From: Gracilibacillus caseinilyticus | GTDB taxonomy: Bacteria > Bacillota > Bacilli > Bacillales > Amphibacillaceae | Assembly: GCF_022919115.1 (NCBI RefSeq) | Contig: NZ_CP095072.1 | Span: 1,116,001-1,180,000 of the forward strand | Length of the DNA: 64,000 bases | Direction of reading: 5' to 3' | Shown here: piece by piece, positions 1 to 13,056 of the stretch | Layout: the number at the start of each line of letters is the position of its first letter | How positions within the stretch are numbered: position 1 is the stretch's first letter | The notes under the pieces: model-generated | What the model was told of the DNA's origin: nothing | Databases searched by the model: none | Seen by the model: only the letters and a program-made list of their open reading frames with translations | Program-made: the position numbers and the translations under genes

Positions 1-1337
1 ACAGCTGACGTACTGATTTTTTCCCCTTTGACCAATAATGGAATTCCAGGCGGATAAGGTATAATTGCTTCTGCAGCAATTTCGCCAATAGCTTTTTCCC
101 ATGTGGACCAGCGCATCGATAAGGCCCGCATATCCGCGTAGGATCTGGCCAAACGTGTAATTTCTTCATGAAAATAATCGGTACTTTCTATTATTGTAGC
201 ATGATTTGATGAAAAACTTAATGCGTTATCGATCCGTAATACCTTTGCTTTCATCGTTGCGATCTCCAGAACTGGTTCCAGTCCTATTACCAGCAACAAG
301 TGGTTGTCTGTTGTTAGTTCCGGATACATCTTCTCCTTCTGAAAAAGCTTTTTTACTTGATTCGTGTTTCCATTTATTATTCGTAAACTAATCTTCAGTG
401 GATCATCACTTTCCTCCACTGTCCAGTGTGAAGAATCGCCTAGAAGACTGCGCAGCTTCATCACATACTGTTGTAACTGTTGATAGTGCTCTTCACTGAA
501 ATGTGCTAAATAATAGCGAGCCAAATCCAGACTTGCCATAATTGGATAGGATGGACTGCTTGATTGCAACATCTGCAAATAATAACGAAGCTTTTCTTGA
601 TCTACTCGTTCCGTTTGTACATGCAGGAAAGCTGCCATAGTAAACGCTGGTGTCATTTTGTGTGCAGAATGAATTACTATATCCGCCCCTAACTCTACCG
701 CAGAGCGTTTTGGAACATGCGGAATAGAGAAATGGCAACCATGTGCCTCATCTACCAATACGATAATATTATGTTGATGTGCCATAAAAATCGCATCCTC
801 TAACCGAAATGTTTCTCCAAAATAATCAGGGTATGTCAGCATCAAAGCTTTCGCTGCGGGATACTGTTCGATGGCTTGGTGTATAACATGTTGTGATGGA
901 TTTGTGTAGCGTTTTTTCACTCTATCGTATTGAGGTGGTAAGAAAATAGGTCGCACCCCAGCTAATTCCATTCCGTGCAAAATAGATTTATGGCAGTTTC
1001 GCTGCACCAACACTTCTTCTCCTGGCTGACAAGTAGCCATTATCATCGCTAGGTTCCCAACTGTACTTCCATTCACAAGAAAATAAGTGTTGCGCGATTG
1101 AAACCAATCAGATGCAAGCGCCTGGGCTTGCTCAATCACTCCATCCGGTGCGTGTAAATCATCTAATCCATCAAGCTCTGTCAAATCCATTTGCATATAC
1201 TCAAGAAAATCTGATTTTGCAAATGAAACAAATACGTTTCCATTTTTATGCCCAGGAACATGGAAAGAATGATTATTTCTCACCTTATAACTTTTGATCG
1301 CTTGATAAAGCGGGATATCACTTTGGTTAAGCATCAT
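1..1337 (-). CDS. yaaO: Orn/Lys/Arg decarboxylase family protein, YaaO-like (3' end outside window)
   Basis: PLP-dependent fold-type I enzyme of the Orn/Lys/Arg decarboxylase major-domain family. The reading frame stays open to the left edge, giving about 445 residues, so only the C-terminal tail is missing. Visible family motifs are an N-terminal HVPGHKNG, TELDGLDDLH, VDEAHGCHF (the Asp that contacts the PLP ring nitrogen) and HSAHKM, whose Lys should form the Schiff base. Several ATGs cluster at the start; 1337 is chosen because an AAAGAG Shine-Dalgarno lies nine bases upstream. In B. subtilis yaaO lies just beyond csfB, as here. Substrate is not known from sequence; arginine or lysine is plausible. 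Confidence 0.85.
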   Translation of the reverse strand, partial: MMLNQSDIPLYQAIKSYKVRNNHSFHVPGHKNGNVFVSFAKSDFLEYMQMDLTELDGLDDLHAPDGVIEQAQALASDWFQSRNTYFLVNGSTVGNLAMIMATCQPGEEVLVQRNCHKSILHGMELAGVRPIFLPPQYDRVKKRYTNPSQHVIHQAIEQYPAAKALMLTYPDYFGETFRLEDAIFMAHQHNIIVLVDEAHGCHFSIPHVPKRSAVELGADIVIHSAHKMTPAFTMAAFLHVQTERVDQEKLRYYLQMLQSSSPSYPIMASLDLARYYLAHFSEEHYQQLQQYVMKLRSLLGDSSHWTVEESDDPLKISLRIINGNTNQVKKLFQKEKMYPELTTDNHLLLVIGLEPVLEIATMKAKVLRIDNALSFSSNHATIIESTDYFHEEITRLARSYADMRALSMRWSTWEKAIGEIAAEAIIPYPPGIPLLVKGEKISTSA

Positions 1338-1444
1338 CTTCATCATCTCTTTTACTTTACTATTCTATCTTAAATCCTCTTAATATCATTCAAATGATCA
1401 ATAATCGTTTAACTTTATCCCTTCACTTATTTCAAAAAAAAATA

Positions 1445-1463
1445 GAATCACGAAGCGTGACTC
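1445..1463 (-). terminator. intrinsic terminator of gin
   Basis: Hairpin GAATCACG-aag-CGTGACTC followed on the minus strand by a run of T (A-run on plus at about 1432-1442). It lies just after the gin stop codon. Confidence 0.75.
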
Positions 1464-1465
1464 CA

Positions 1466-1654
1466 TTATATAGTATATGAAGATTGATTGATAGATCTTA
1501 ATTTTTCTACATAGTATTGATAGCTTGCATCACTCGGATTTGTCGCTACGATCTCTTGTTCACACTCATGACAAATATAAAACCCGAAAAGTAAGATTCC
1601 TTCTGTTCTCATTTGTTTACATACTCCACAACAATGTATATTATTATTCCCCAT
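1466..1654 (-). CDS. csfB: anti-sigma-G factor Gin (CsfB)
   Basis: A 62-residue protein with two CxxC pairs (CGVC near residue 9 and CHEC near residue 28), the expected zinc-binding arrangement of Gin. The C-terminal segment (SDASYQYYVEKLRSI) resembles the B. subtilis CsfB tail. Gin is made in the forespore under sigma-F and holds sigma-G (and sigma-E) inactive until the right stage of sporulation. A strong ATGGAGGTG ribosome site precedes the ATG. Its place between the rRNA operon and yaaO matches B. subtilis. The sigma-F promoter could not be placed with confidence. Confidence 0.9.
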   Translation of the reverse strand: MGNNNIHCCGVCKQMRTEGILLFGFYICHECEQEIVATNPSDASYQYYVEKLRSINQSSYTI

Positions 1655-2245
1655 TTGTCACACCTCCATTAGTTAGTATGACCAATCTATTAAAAAATAT
1701 ACAAAGTATACTAGATTTTTTCTATTTACTTTAATCGACATTTTTTCACTTTTTTCACGTGAAACATTTTAATTTATTATATTCTGTTATGTATGATTCG
1801 ACATTTGTTATTCGGAAAATATCCTGAAGCTTCCCGTTCATAACGTTACTTATACTATCTTAGCATAGTCAAATAATATGTTATTATGAATGAAACTAAT
1901 CCCGTTTCGTAAGAAGGTAGGATAATCCAGGTATTGCGTAAACACAAAATCCGTATAATTAAACCTATGTGTAGAGAATTTTTCAAAAGCAACTATAAAC
2001 TAAATGGTTGGCCTACACTATAGACTGCCTTCTACCACTATTAAAAGATCTAATTTTACAAGCTACCTAATGGGCCCGCAACGATATATGCCTGTGTCTA
2101 ATTCCTAGATAGTATCTACAGTGTGCAGGATACATTCATTTTGTCAAAATAGGACATATCATCTATTTAATAGCCCTCCTTTTAAGCATTGAAATTTATT
2201 CATCACACATTCCTAAAACAGGAAATCTCATTCGTATATTTTAAA
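1655..2245. other. gene-free stretch upstream of gin, with decayed repeat traces
   Basis: No convincing ORF or RNA gene. It holds a parS-like palindrome (1751-1766). Around 1950-2100 there are short matches to the dispersed repeat family of this window (ATCCGTATAATTA, GGTTGGCCTAC) without recognisable complete ends, so this may be a decayed copy. Otherwise I see nothing interpretable. Confidence 0.4.
1751..1766. promoter_or_regulatory. parS-like palindrome (15 of 16 match)
   Basis: TTTTTCACGTGAAACA differs from the Bacillus parS consensus TGTTTCACGTGAAACA only at position 2. Spo0J (ParB), encoded in this window, binds parS and loads SMC. The core TTTCACGTGAAA is intact, so it is probably bound, perhaps more weakly than the two exact sites on the right arm. 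Confidence 0.6.
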
Positions 2246-2279
2246 CAAAAAAACATCCCAGTCCTTCGACTGAGATGTT
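2246..2279 (-). terminator. rRNA operon terminator
   Basis: Minus-strand hairpin AACATCTCAGTC-gaag-GACTGGGATGTT followed by seven T, just beyond the 3' end of 5S rRNA. Confidence 0.9.
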
Positions 2280-2286
2280 TTGGTTT

Positions 2287-2403
2287 GCCTGGCAACGTCC
2301 TACTCTTGCAGGGGCGCGAGCCCCAACTACCATGGGCGCTGAAGAGCTTAACTGCTGTGTTCGGCATGGGAACAGGTGTGACCTCTTCGCTATCGCTACC
2401 AGA
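2287..2403 (-). rRNA. rrf: 5S ribosomal RNA
   Basis: About 117 nt. The reverse complement has the standard Bacillus 5S blocks: GGTAGCGATAGCGAAGAGG near the start, CCGAACACAGCAGTTAAGC in the middle and GAGAGTAGGACG-like sequence at the 3' end with complementary termini. It is last in the 16S-23S-5S operon; ends are estimated by homology. Confidence 0.95.
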
Positions 2404-2552
2404 CCAACAAGGATGTTGGTCGATCGATGTTGTCACATGGATGTGACGATTTTAATCGATCATCCTATATTATTACATGGGTTTGCACCCTAAAAACTAG
2501 ATAAGACAAGAGACAGACATCAACGAACCGTTGCACATCAGAAACATTTGTA

Positions 2553-7394
<4,842 letters not shown>

Positions 7395-7507
7395 AGTTGA
7401 CTTGCGCTCGCTTCTATAAGCTAGCTTGTTTATTAATTCATACTGGTTGTTTTGTTCAGTTTTCAAAGATCAAATCATTTTGTTAGCCGTTTTTTGGCGA
7501 CTTAATT

Positions 7508-7536
7508 AGTATAACATTTACTCAACTAAGAGTCAA
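7508..7536 (-). promoter_or_regulatory. rRNA promoter proximal to 16S
   Basis: On the minus strand TTGACT (7531-7536), 17 bases, then TATACT (7508-7513): a near-consensus sigma-A promoter about 110 bp upstream of 16S. The transcribed leader carries GATCTTTGAAAACTGAAC, typical of Bacillus rRNA leaders that recruit antitermination factors. Confidence 0.8.
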
Positions 7537-7592
7537 TAACTTTTTTTCGAGAAAATGTTTTTGTTTGTTTCGCCTTTCAAAGCGACTAATAC

Positions 7593-7622
7593 ATAGTATC
7601 ATAATTTAAATACGTAACGCAA
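7593..7622 (-). promoter_or_regulatory. second, upstream rRNA promoter
   Basis: On the minus strand TTGCGT (7617-7622), 18 bases, TACTAT (7593-7598). Tandem promoters are usual for Bacillus rRNA operons. Weaker match than the proximal one. Confidence 0.5.
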
Positions 7623-7792
7623 TAGTTTTTTAAAAAAGAATTATTTACCAGTAATTATACCTCGATTTCCATGTTGCTCTTATTTCATTCTTCCTTATAT
7701 ATCTTATTCCATTATAGCAAACCATTTAAACATCAACTTAAGAAAAACCGGACTAAAAACCACTCGCTCCTATATAACGTATGGTTGAGGAC

Positions 7793-7896
7793 CCGCCCCC
7801 ACAGGACGCGGAGCATATTTCCGGAGCTTTGCTATACATATAATAACTATCAAAATGACCACATTGCAATACAATTCCACTTTACATAATCTTATA
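7793..7896 (+). mobile_element. partial copy of the dispersed foldback element (a-end only)
   Basis: Matches the right-hand (a-type) arm of the element at 44682-45130: ACAGGACGCGGAGCATATTT, then GGAGCTTTGCTA, ATAATAACTATCAAAATGACC, and a terminal CACTTTACATAATC plus CTTATAAGAACC. No left end is seen, so it is truncated. It lies between the rRNA promoters and bofA. Confidence 0.7.
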
Positions 7897-7977
7897 AGAA
7901 CCTTTACTATTTTTAATCTTTGGCACTTTCTCCCTTTCACCTTGGTGGCAGTAGTTATTTACTTTCCTTGCAGATAA

Positions 7978-8010
7978 AAAAATAACCCTTCTATATAAGA
8001 AGAGTTATTT
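7978..8010 (-). terminator. terminator after bofA
   Basis: AATAACCCTTCT-atataa-AGAAGAGTTATT hairpin with an A-run on the plus strand to its left (T-run for minus-strand transcripts), directly abutting the bofA stop codon. It closes the dnaX-bofA gene string before the rRNA operon. Confidence 0.75.
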
Positions 8011-8271
8011 TTATAGAATAAATATGTGCGCGGCTGTTAGACAGGCAATACCCGGTAAGCCTAGCAGTCCAACCATTAGAGCAGTAAATGCATTAATCGG
8101 TATATGCAGCCCAAATGATGCGCCAAACAAGTTGAAGAAAAATAGAAACAATACTCCAATGGTTAGTTTCATGACAACTTGTCCGCTGCCTTTGACAAGA
8201 TTAAACGGAATTCCTACTGTTAATAGAATTGCAATTAACACAATGATTCCAACAATTACCCACCATTCCAT
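8011..8271 (-). CDS. bofA: pro-sigma-K processing inhibitor BofA
   Basis: An 86-residue hydrophobic protein with two to three membrane segments (about 5-23, 32-52 and 60-84), the size and pattern of BofA (87 residues in B. subtilis). In the outer forespore membrane BofA with SpoIVFA holds back the SpoIVFB protease that activates pro-sigma-K. AAGGGGAC precedes the ATG. The order recR-yaaL-bofA-rRNA is the same as in B. subtilis. Confidence 0.9.
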   Translation of the reverse strand: MEWWVIVGIIVLIAILLTVGIPFNLVKGSGQVVMKLTIGVLFLFFFNLFGASFGLHIPINAFTALMVGLLGLPGIACLTAAHIFIL

Positions 8272-8340
8272 CTGCTTGTCCCCTTCATATAAATAGTATT
8301 ATTAGATCTATATGAAGAAAAACTCTTTTTTAGAAGACTT

Positions 8341-8556
8341 TTATTGATTAGCAGATAATTTTCTTATTCTCGCTTCTCTCATTAAATAAAAATATTTTGC
8401 CTTTGTAATCGCCAAATCAAACTGGCCCGATTCAGTAGGGTCGATACTTCGATCCAAAATGCTGTCTAAATACGTCCATTGCTTCTTTAATTGAAACATA
8501 CTCTCAAGGATTTGCTGGTCAAGGTCTTGTTTTTTTATTTTTTTTGAACGAATCAT
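8341..8556 (-). CDS. yaaL: YaaL family protein (DUF2508)
   Basis: A 71-residue, charged, probably all-helical cytoplasmic protein with no signal or membrane segment. Recognised from its size, its tail (AKYFYLMREARIRKL) and its position between recR and bofA. Function is unknown. An AGGTG ribosome site lies upstream; recR ends 13 bp before it on the same strand, so it is almost certainly cotranscribed. Confidence 0.85.
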   Translation of the reverse strand: MIRSKKIKKQDLDQQILESMFQLKKQWTYLDSILDRSIDPTESGQFDLAITKAKYFYLMREARIRKLSANQ

Positions 8557-8569
8557 TTTTTCACCTACG

Positions 8570-9166
8570 TTATACTTCTCTTCTGCCTTCTAATGCTTTA
8601 GAGAGTGTCACTTCATCCGCATACTCTAAATCTCCACCCATCGGCAGGCCGTGAGCAATTCTGGTTGTCTTAATGCCGGAAGGTTTTACCAATCGCGAAA
8701 TATACATAGCAGTTGCTTCCCCTTCAATATTAGGATTAGTTGCTAATATTAATTCTTCAATCCCTTCATCTTTTAAACGATTGATTAAAGATGGCACATT
8801 AATATCTTCAGGACCAATACCATCCATCGGTGATATAGCTCCATGTAACACATGGTACTTGCCATTAAATTCTTTCATTTTTTCCATAGCAATTACATCT
8901 TTTGGATCTTGAACAACACAGATCAAGGATTGATCGCGCATATCATCTTGACAAATAGCACATGGATCTTGATCCGTAATATGACCACATGTACTGCAAT
9001 GCGTTAATTCTCGCTTTGCATTGGCCAAAGCCTTGGCAAAATCTAATACGTCATCTTCTTTCATGTTTAAGACAAAGAATGCCAGGCGCACGGCAGTTTT
9101 AGGACCGATTCCTGGCAATTTTGTAAAGCTGTCGATCAGCTTTGATATCGGTTCAGGATAATACAT
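8570..9166 (-). CDS. recR: recombination mediator RecR
   Basis: 198 residues, the normal length. An N-terminal helix-hairpin-helix ([15 protein letters not shown]) is followed by a C4 zinc finger (C57, C60, C69, C72) and a Toprim domain with a Walker B-like [15 protein letters not shown] region and [19 protein letters not shown] block. With RecF and RecO it loads RecA on SSB-coated gaps. Part of the dnaX-yaaK-recR-yaaL-bofA string; the gap to yaaK is 10 bp. Confidence 0.97.
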   Translation of the reverse strand: MYYPEPISKLIDSFTKLPGIGPKTAVRLAFFVLNMKEDDVLDFAKALANAKRELTHCSTCGHITDQDPCAICQDDMRDQSLICVVQDPKDVIAMEKMKEFNGKYHVLHGAISPMDGIGPEDINVPSLINRLKDEGIEELILATNPNIEGEATAMYISRLVKPSGIKTTRIAHGLPMGGDLEYADEVTLSKALEGRREV

Positions 9167-9176
9167 GAGAATCCTC

Positions 9177-9500
9177 CTAGAACATTCCTCCAGGTAAATT
9201 TAATCCTTTTGTGAATTTACCCATCGTATCATTTGTTTTATCATCTACTTCTTTTAGCACTTCATTAGTTGCCGCTAAAATAAGGTCTTGTAACATTTCG
9301 ACATCGTCAGGATCTACGACTTCCTCTTTAATTTCAATATCAGTGATTTCTTTCTTTCCGTTTGCCACTACTTTTACCATTCCACCACCAGCAGTTGCTT
9401 CAAACGTCATTTCTTGCAACTCATCCTGAGCTTTCATCATATCTTTTTGCATTTTTTGCATTTGTTTCATCATTTTGTTCATATTTCCTCCACCACGCAT
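9177..9500 (-). CDS. yaaK: nucleoid-associated protein YbaB/EbfC family (YaaK)
   Basis: 107 residues with a methionine-rich N-terminal helix ([19 protein letters not shown]) and the [17 protein letters not shown] core of the YbaB fold, which forms a tweezer-like DNA-binding dimer. The start at 9500 follows TTAGGAGGG. Wedged between dnaX and recR as in most bacteria, consistent with a DNA-associated housekeeping role. Confidence 0.95.
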   Translation of the reverse strand: MRGGGNMNKMMKQMQKMQKDMMKAQDELQEMTFEATAGGGMVKVVANGKKEITDIEIKEEVVDPDDVEMLQDLILAATNEVLKEVDDKTNDTMGKFTKGLNLPGGMF

Positions 9501-9534
9501 GGAAAAACCCTCCTAATAATATCTATTGTATTGA

Positions 9535-11238
9535 TTAATCACGTATTTCTAATAAATCATCGCCGACTAACTTTCTAGCGTTGTCTACCAGTGGATCCCC
9601 TTCTGTCTGAACAGAAGATTCATCCTGTTCTCCAGACTCCTCACCTTGCGCTTTTTGTTTGCGAACATACTCTTCTCGTAATGATGCCCATTCCGATTCA
9701 GGTATTGGAATGAAGGTGATATTCTGTCCGGTTGACTCTGATAACATTAATTCTATCGTTTGTTTGTGCTCTAATGCAAGTGAACAATGAATTTCATAAC
9801 GAAATGCTATCACTACAACGTCTTCTGATGCTGCACTTGGCTTACTATTCTGAATCGTTGCATGCGCAGGAGCACTTTGTTTCTTCAATGCATCCATAAA
9901 GGACGGCCACTGGGCTCTTATTTTTTTGATAGCTTCTTTCGATGCACCGTTCAGCACGTTACGAATACGATCATATGGCACTTTATAGCTGTTTCGGCCG
10001 ACAGATGCATTTCGTTTTGGAGCCTGCTGTTGTGTTTCCTGCTGTTGCTGAACAGGTTGTTTTTGCAATTGGCTTAATTGTTGCTCCAGCTTCGTTAATT
10101 TTTCCTGTAACTTCTCTACTTCAGGTAAAGATGCCACATTCGTCTGGGTGCTATTACTTTGGTTACAGATTTTCAACACTGCAACTTCTATGAAAACTTT
10201 CGGGCTGTTTGTCCACTTTATTTCCTGTTGGCACAGATTCAGTTCTTTAATGGCTCCTTGGATCCATTGGGAATCTAAACTTTGCGCCAATGATTGAAAC
10301 GCATCATCAACAATAGCTCGTTCCAGCACATTTTCTAAAGATGATGCAGTCTGATATAACAAAATATCTCGCAAATAATAGATAAGGTCAAAAACAAATC
10401 GGCCAGGATCTTTCCCTTCTTGAATCATGGCATCGATCTCCAGCAACGATTCCTTAACCTCATTCTCGTGCATCGTGTTTACGATCTTCGCTAATTTTGC
10501 TTGGGATACAGAACCAGTTACAGCGAGAACGTCATCGATCGTCACTTGTTCCTCACTATAGGAAATAGCCTGATCAAGCAAGCTTAACGCATCACGCATA
10601 CCACCTTCTGCCGATAGTGCAACACCTTCCAGTGCTTCGTCTGTTACCGATATATTTTCTGCTGCAATAATTTTTTTCATGCGCTCAACCATTGCAGACT
10701 GTGCAATTCGTTTAAAGTCAAATCGCTGACATCTGGAAATAATCGTTAGTGGTATTTTATGTGGTTCGGTGGTTGCCAATACAAAGATAACGTGCTTTGG
10801 TGGCTCTTCCAGTGTCTTCAATAAGGCATTAAAGGCACCAATCGATAGCATATGCACCTCATCAATGATATACACCTTATACGTAACGGCGCTCGGAGCA
10901 TATTTCACTTTATCACGAATATCACGAATCTGTTCCACACCATTATTCGAGGCGGCATCGATCTCAACCACATCTGATATCGAACCATCCTGAATCCCAA
11001 TACACGCATCACATGCATTACATGGCTCTAATGCAGGACCATTTTGACAATTGACTGCTTTGGCAAAAATTTTGGCAGCACTTGTTTTTCCCGTGCCTCG
11101 GGGACCTGAAAATAGGTAAGCGTGGGTGAACTTGTCTTGCATAACAGCATTTTGCAAGGTGCGAGTAATATGTACTTGTCCAACTACATCTTCAAAATTC
11201 TTCGGACGCCAGACACGGTATAATGCTTGATAGCCCAT
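9535..11238 (-). CDS. dnaX: DNA polymerase III subunits gamma/tau
   Basis: 567 residues, close to B. subtilis DnaX (563). Clamp-loader ATPase: Walker A GPRGTGKTS at about 45-53, a four-Cys zinc module (C-N-A-C-D-A-C region at about 77-86), Walker B DEVHML and an SRC arginine-finger motif, then a Q-rich linker (tau domain III/IV boundary) and a C-terminal domain. The ATG at 11238 is chosen over an in-frame start 27 codons upstream because AAGGGGATC stands before it. Cotranscribed with yaaK and recR. Confidence 0.96.
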   Translation of the reverse strand: MGYQALYRVWRPKNFEDVVGQVHITRTLQNAVMQDKFTHAYLFSGPRGTGKTSAAKIFAKAVNCQNGPALEPCNACDACIGIQDGSISDVVEIDAASNNGVEQIRDIRDKVKYAPSAVTYKVYIIDEVHMLSIGAFNALLKTLEEPPKHVIFVLATTEPHKIPLTIISRCQRFDFKRIAQSAMVERMKKIIAAENISVTDEALEGVALSAEGGMRDALSLLDQAISYSEEQVTIDDVLAVTGSVSQAKLAKIVNTMHENEVKESLLEIDAMIQEGKDPGRFVFDLIYYLRDILLYQTASSLENVLERAIVDDAFQSLAQSLDSQWIQGAIKELNLCQQEIKWTNSPKVFIEVAVLKICNQSNSTQTNVASLPEVEKLQEKLTKLEQQLSQLQKQPVQQQQETQQQAPKRNASVGRNSYKVPYDRIRNVLNGASKEAIKKIRAQWPSFMDALKKQSAPAHATIQNSKPSAASEDVVVIAFRYEIHCSLALEHKQTIELMLSESTGQNITFIPIPESEWASLREEYVRKQKAQGEESGEQDESSVQTEGDPLVDNARKLVGDDLLEIRD

Positions 11239-11411
11239 CACTGATCCCCTTTTCAAATTATTTCTTCTTATATTGTAGCAAATCCCTTTATTAAAAACGA
11301 GCGAAAATATGGAATACAAGAATATCTTTTTTTCATCTATAAAAGCTGATTATTCTTATAAAATTTTGACCGCGTCGAATTACTACTCTGCTAACTTTCC
11401 TAATGTATAAC

Positions 11412-11437
11412 AAAAACCTCTTGTGCATCACAAGAGG
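11412..11437 (-). terminator. SRP RNA terminator
   Basis: CCTCTTGTG-cat-CACAAGAGG hairpin; on the minus strand it is followed by GTTTTTG. It sits right after the 3' end of the SRP RNA gene. Confidence 0.9.
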
Positions 11438-11452
11438 CTGTCTTTGTATTAT

Positions 11453-11736
11453 TAACGCCGTGCACCAAGCTTCGATGACGCTACCTTAAGCGTTACTTAA
11501 GTTCATAGCTCGACCCAGGCTTCCCCGCGGCACACAGGAAGTTTCGCTTAATGCTGCTTCCTTCCGGACCTGACATGGTTCACGAGTTCCTGTTGCGCGG
11601 GACCCGAGTGTCAACACTACTCCCTTAAGGCAGACCTTAAAATAACGGCACCTCAGCAAGGTATTCAGTCTCGCTATAGCGGATTGCGAGTACAGGGCAC
11701 CGCTACCTCCCCACCTAGCACGGCAAATTTGCTAAC
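11453..11736 (-). ncRNA. scr: signal recognition particle RNA (scRNA, Bacillus long form)
   Basis: About 280 nt. The minus strand contains the highly conserved domain IV loop region CATGTCAGGTCCGGAAGG followed by AAGCAGCATTAAG, plus GGGGAGGTAGCGGTGCCCTG near the 5' end and a complementary 3' end (GGTGCACGGC), as in B. subtilis scr with its Alu domain. It lies between tadA and dnaX as in B. subtilis. The 5' end is approximate. Confidence 0.93.
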
Positions 11737-11864
11737 ATATTCATTTGCGCTATAAGAAAAGCGCATTTACTAGTATAACCCTAAGTTCTAAAAAAATCAA
11801 TTACTTACTCTATTTTTCCACTATCAACTTTTACCAGTATTGATTGTAACGAGCATCCACGCTT

Positions 11865-12338
11865 CTAATCACTCTTCTGCTCTTTTTTCTTTTGCCGCAA
11901 CGATCGAAAAAAATCGGTCAGCATTTTTCCGCATTCTTCCTCCAGAACTCCTGGTACCACCTCAACTTGATGATTAAAGCGTTCATCGTCTAATAAATTA
12001 AACAATGAACCAGCACATCCTGCCTTCGGGTCCTTAGCTCCGTACACTACTTTTGTTATTCGAGATTGCAAAATAGCTCCTGCACACATTGGACATGGCT
12101 CGAGGGTTACATATAACACACAGTCCTCTAGACGCCAGCTGCCAATAACCTGATTTGCTTTATCAATGGCGAGCATTTCCGCGTGAGATTGCGTTGTTTG
12201 TAATTTTTCACGTAAATTGAACGATGTGGCAATCACTTGATCTTGATAAACGATTACAGCACCAATTGGCACTTCACCTAATACCTCAGCTTTTCTCGCT
12301 TCCCCCATTGCCATTAACATATACTCTTGATCCGTCAT
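11865..12338 (-). CDS. tadA: tRNA-specific adenosine deaminase TadA
   Basis: 157 residues. The cytidine/deoxycytidylate deaminase fold shows the zinc and proton-relay site SHAEML (H52, E54) and PCPMCAGA (C82, C85). It converts A34 to inosine in the tRNA-Arg(ACG) anticodon. The start at 12338 is preferred because an in-frame ATG 20 codons upstream lacks a ribosome site and adds a non-homologous extension. Divergent from the isochorismatase-like gene. Confidence 0.93.
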   Translation of the reverse strand: MTDQEYMLMAMGEARKAEVLGEVPIGAVIVYQDQVIATSFNLREKLQTTQSHAEMLAIDKANQVIGSWRLEDCVLYVTLEPCPMCAGAILQSRITKVVYGAKDPKAGCAGSLFNLLDDERFNHQVEVVPGVLEEECGKMLTDFFRSLRQKKKEQKSD

Positions 12339-12452
12339 TATCATCCCACACTTTTGTTTATGAAAATAATTGTTGCTGTTATAGAATAAGCCATGCATGA
12401 ATTATGCTATATTAGGGTATCTTGTCAACAGAAGTATAAAAGAGGTGAGCCC

Positions 12453-12974
12453 ATGAAAAATACAGCCGTATTAATCATCGATATGATCAATGATTTTAAT
12501 TTTCACGAAGGCAACTTACTGTTAAACAATACGAAAGAAATTTTACCTAGCATGGATCAGTTGAAACAATATGCAAAAAAACAAAAACTTCCTGTCATCT
12601 ATATTAATGATCATTATAATACATGGGAAACAGATTTTAAACAAATTGCACAAACCTGTTTAACTGAAGAAAATGAACCCATTATCCAGAGAGGCCTACC
12701 GGATGAAGAAGATTACTTTATTATGAAACCGCAAATGTCTGGTTTTTTCAGGACACCATTACGATCTTTACTGGAACAACTCGGTATTGAGCATCTAATT
12801 ATCTCAGGTATCGCAGGAAATATATGTGTGTTATTTACTGCAAATGATGCCCACATGCGCGGTTATACGTTGCATGTGCCAGAAAATTGTATTGCGTCTA
12901 ATACACACAGACATAATCATGAAGCATTGAAATTAATGGAGGCTGTCTTCAAAGCCGAGATCCAACCGCTGTAG
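12453..12974 (+). CDS. yaaI: isochorismatase-like cysteine hydrolase, YaaI-like
   Basis: 173 residues. The expected catalytic triad is visible: D10 in LIIDMINDF, K92 in MKPQMSGF and C125 in AGNICVLFTANDA. The family includes isochorismatases, nicotinamidases and other amidohydrolases; the substrate is undetermined. AGAGGTGAGCCC precedes the ATG. It lies between tadA and yaaH as in B. subtilis, on the opposite strand from dnaX/tadA and head-on to replication. Confidence 0.9.
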   Translation: MKNTAVLIIDMINDFNFHEGNLLLNNTKEILPSMDQLKQYAKKQKLPVIYINDHYNTWETDFKQIAQTCLTEENEPIIQRGLPDEEDYFIMKPQMSGFFRTPLRSLLEQLGIEHLIISGIAGNICVLFTANDAHMRGYTLHVPENCIASNTHRHNHEALKLMEAVFKAEIQPL

Positions 12975-12996
12975 CTACTCAGTGTTCTAATTCTTA

Positions 12997-13043
12997 TTTC
13001 TTATCATAAAGTAAATGGAGAAATATTTTTTTATGATAAGAAA
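12997..13043 (+). repeat. 14-bp perfect inverted repeat in the yaaH leader
   Basis: TTTCTTATCATAAA at 12997-13010 and TTTATGATAAGAAA at 13030-13043, loop 19 nt. The right arm runs into the GAAAGGAG ribosome site of yaaH. It could be an operator-like palindrome or an RNA stem limiting initiation. Confidence 0.55.
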
Positions 13044-13056
13044 GGAGTTCTTTTTT

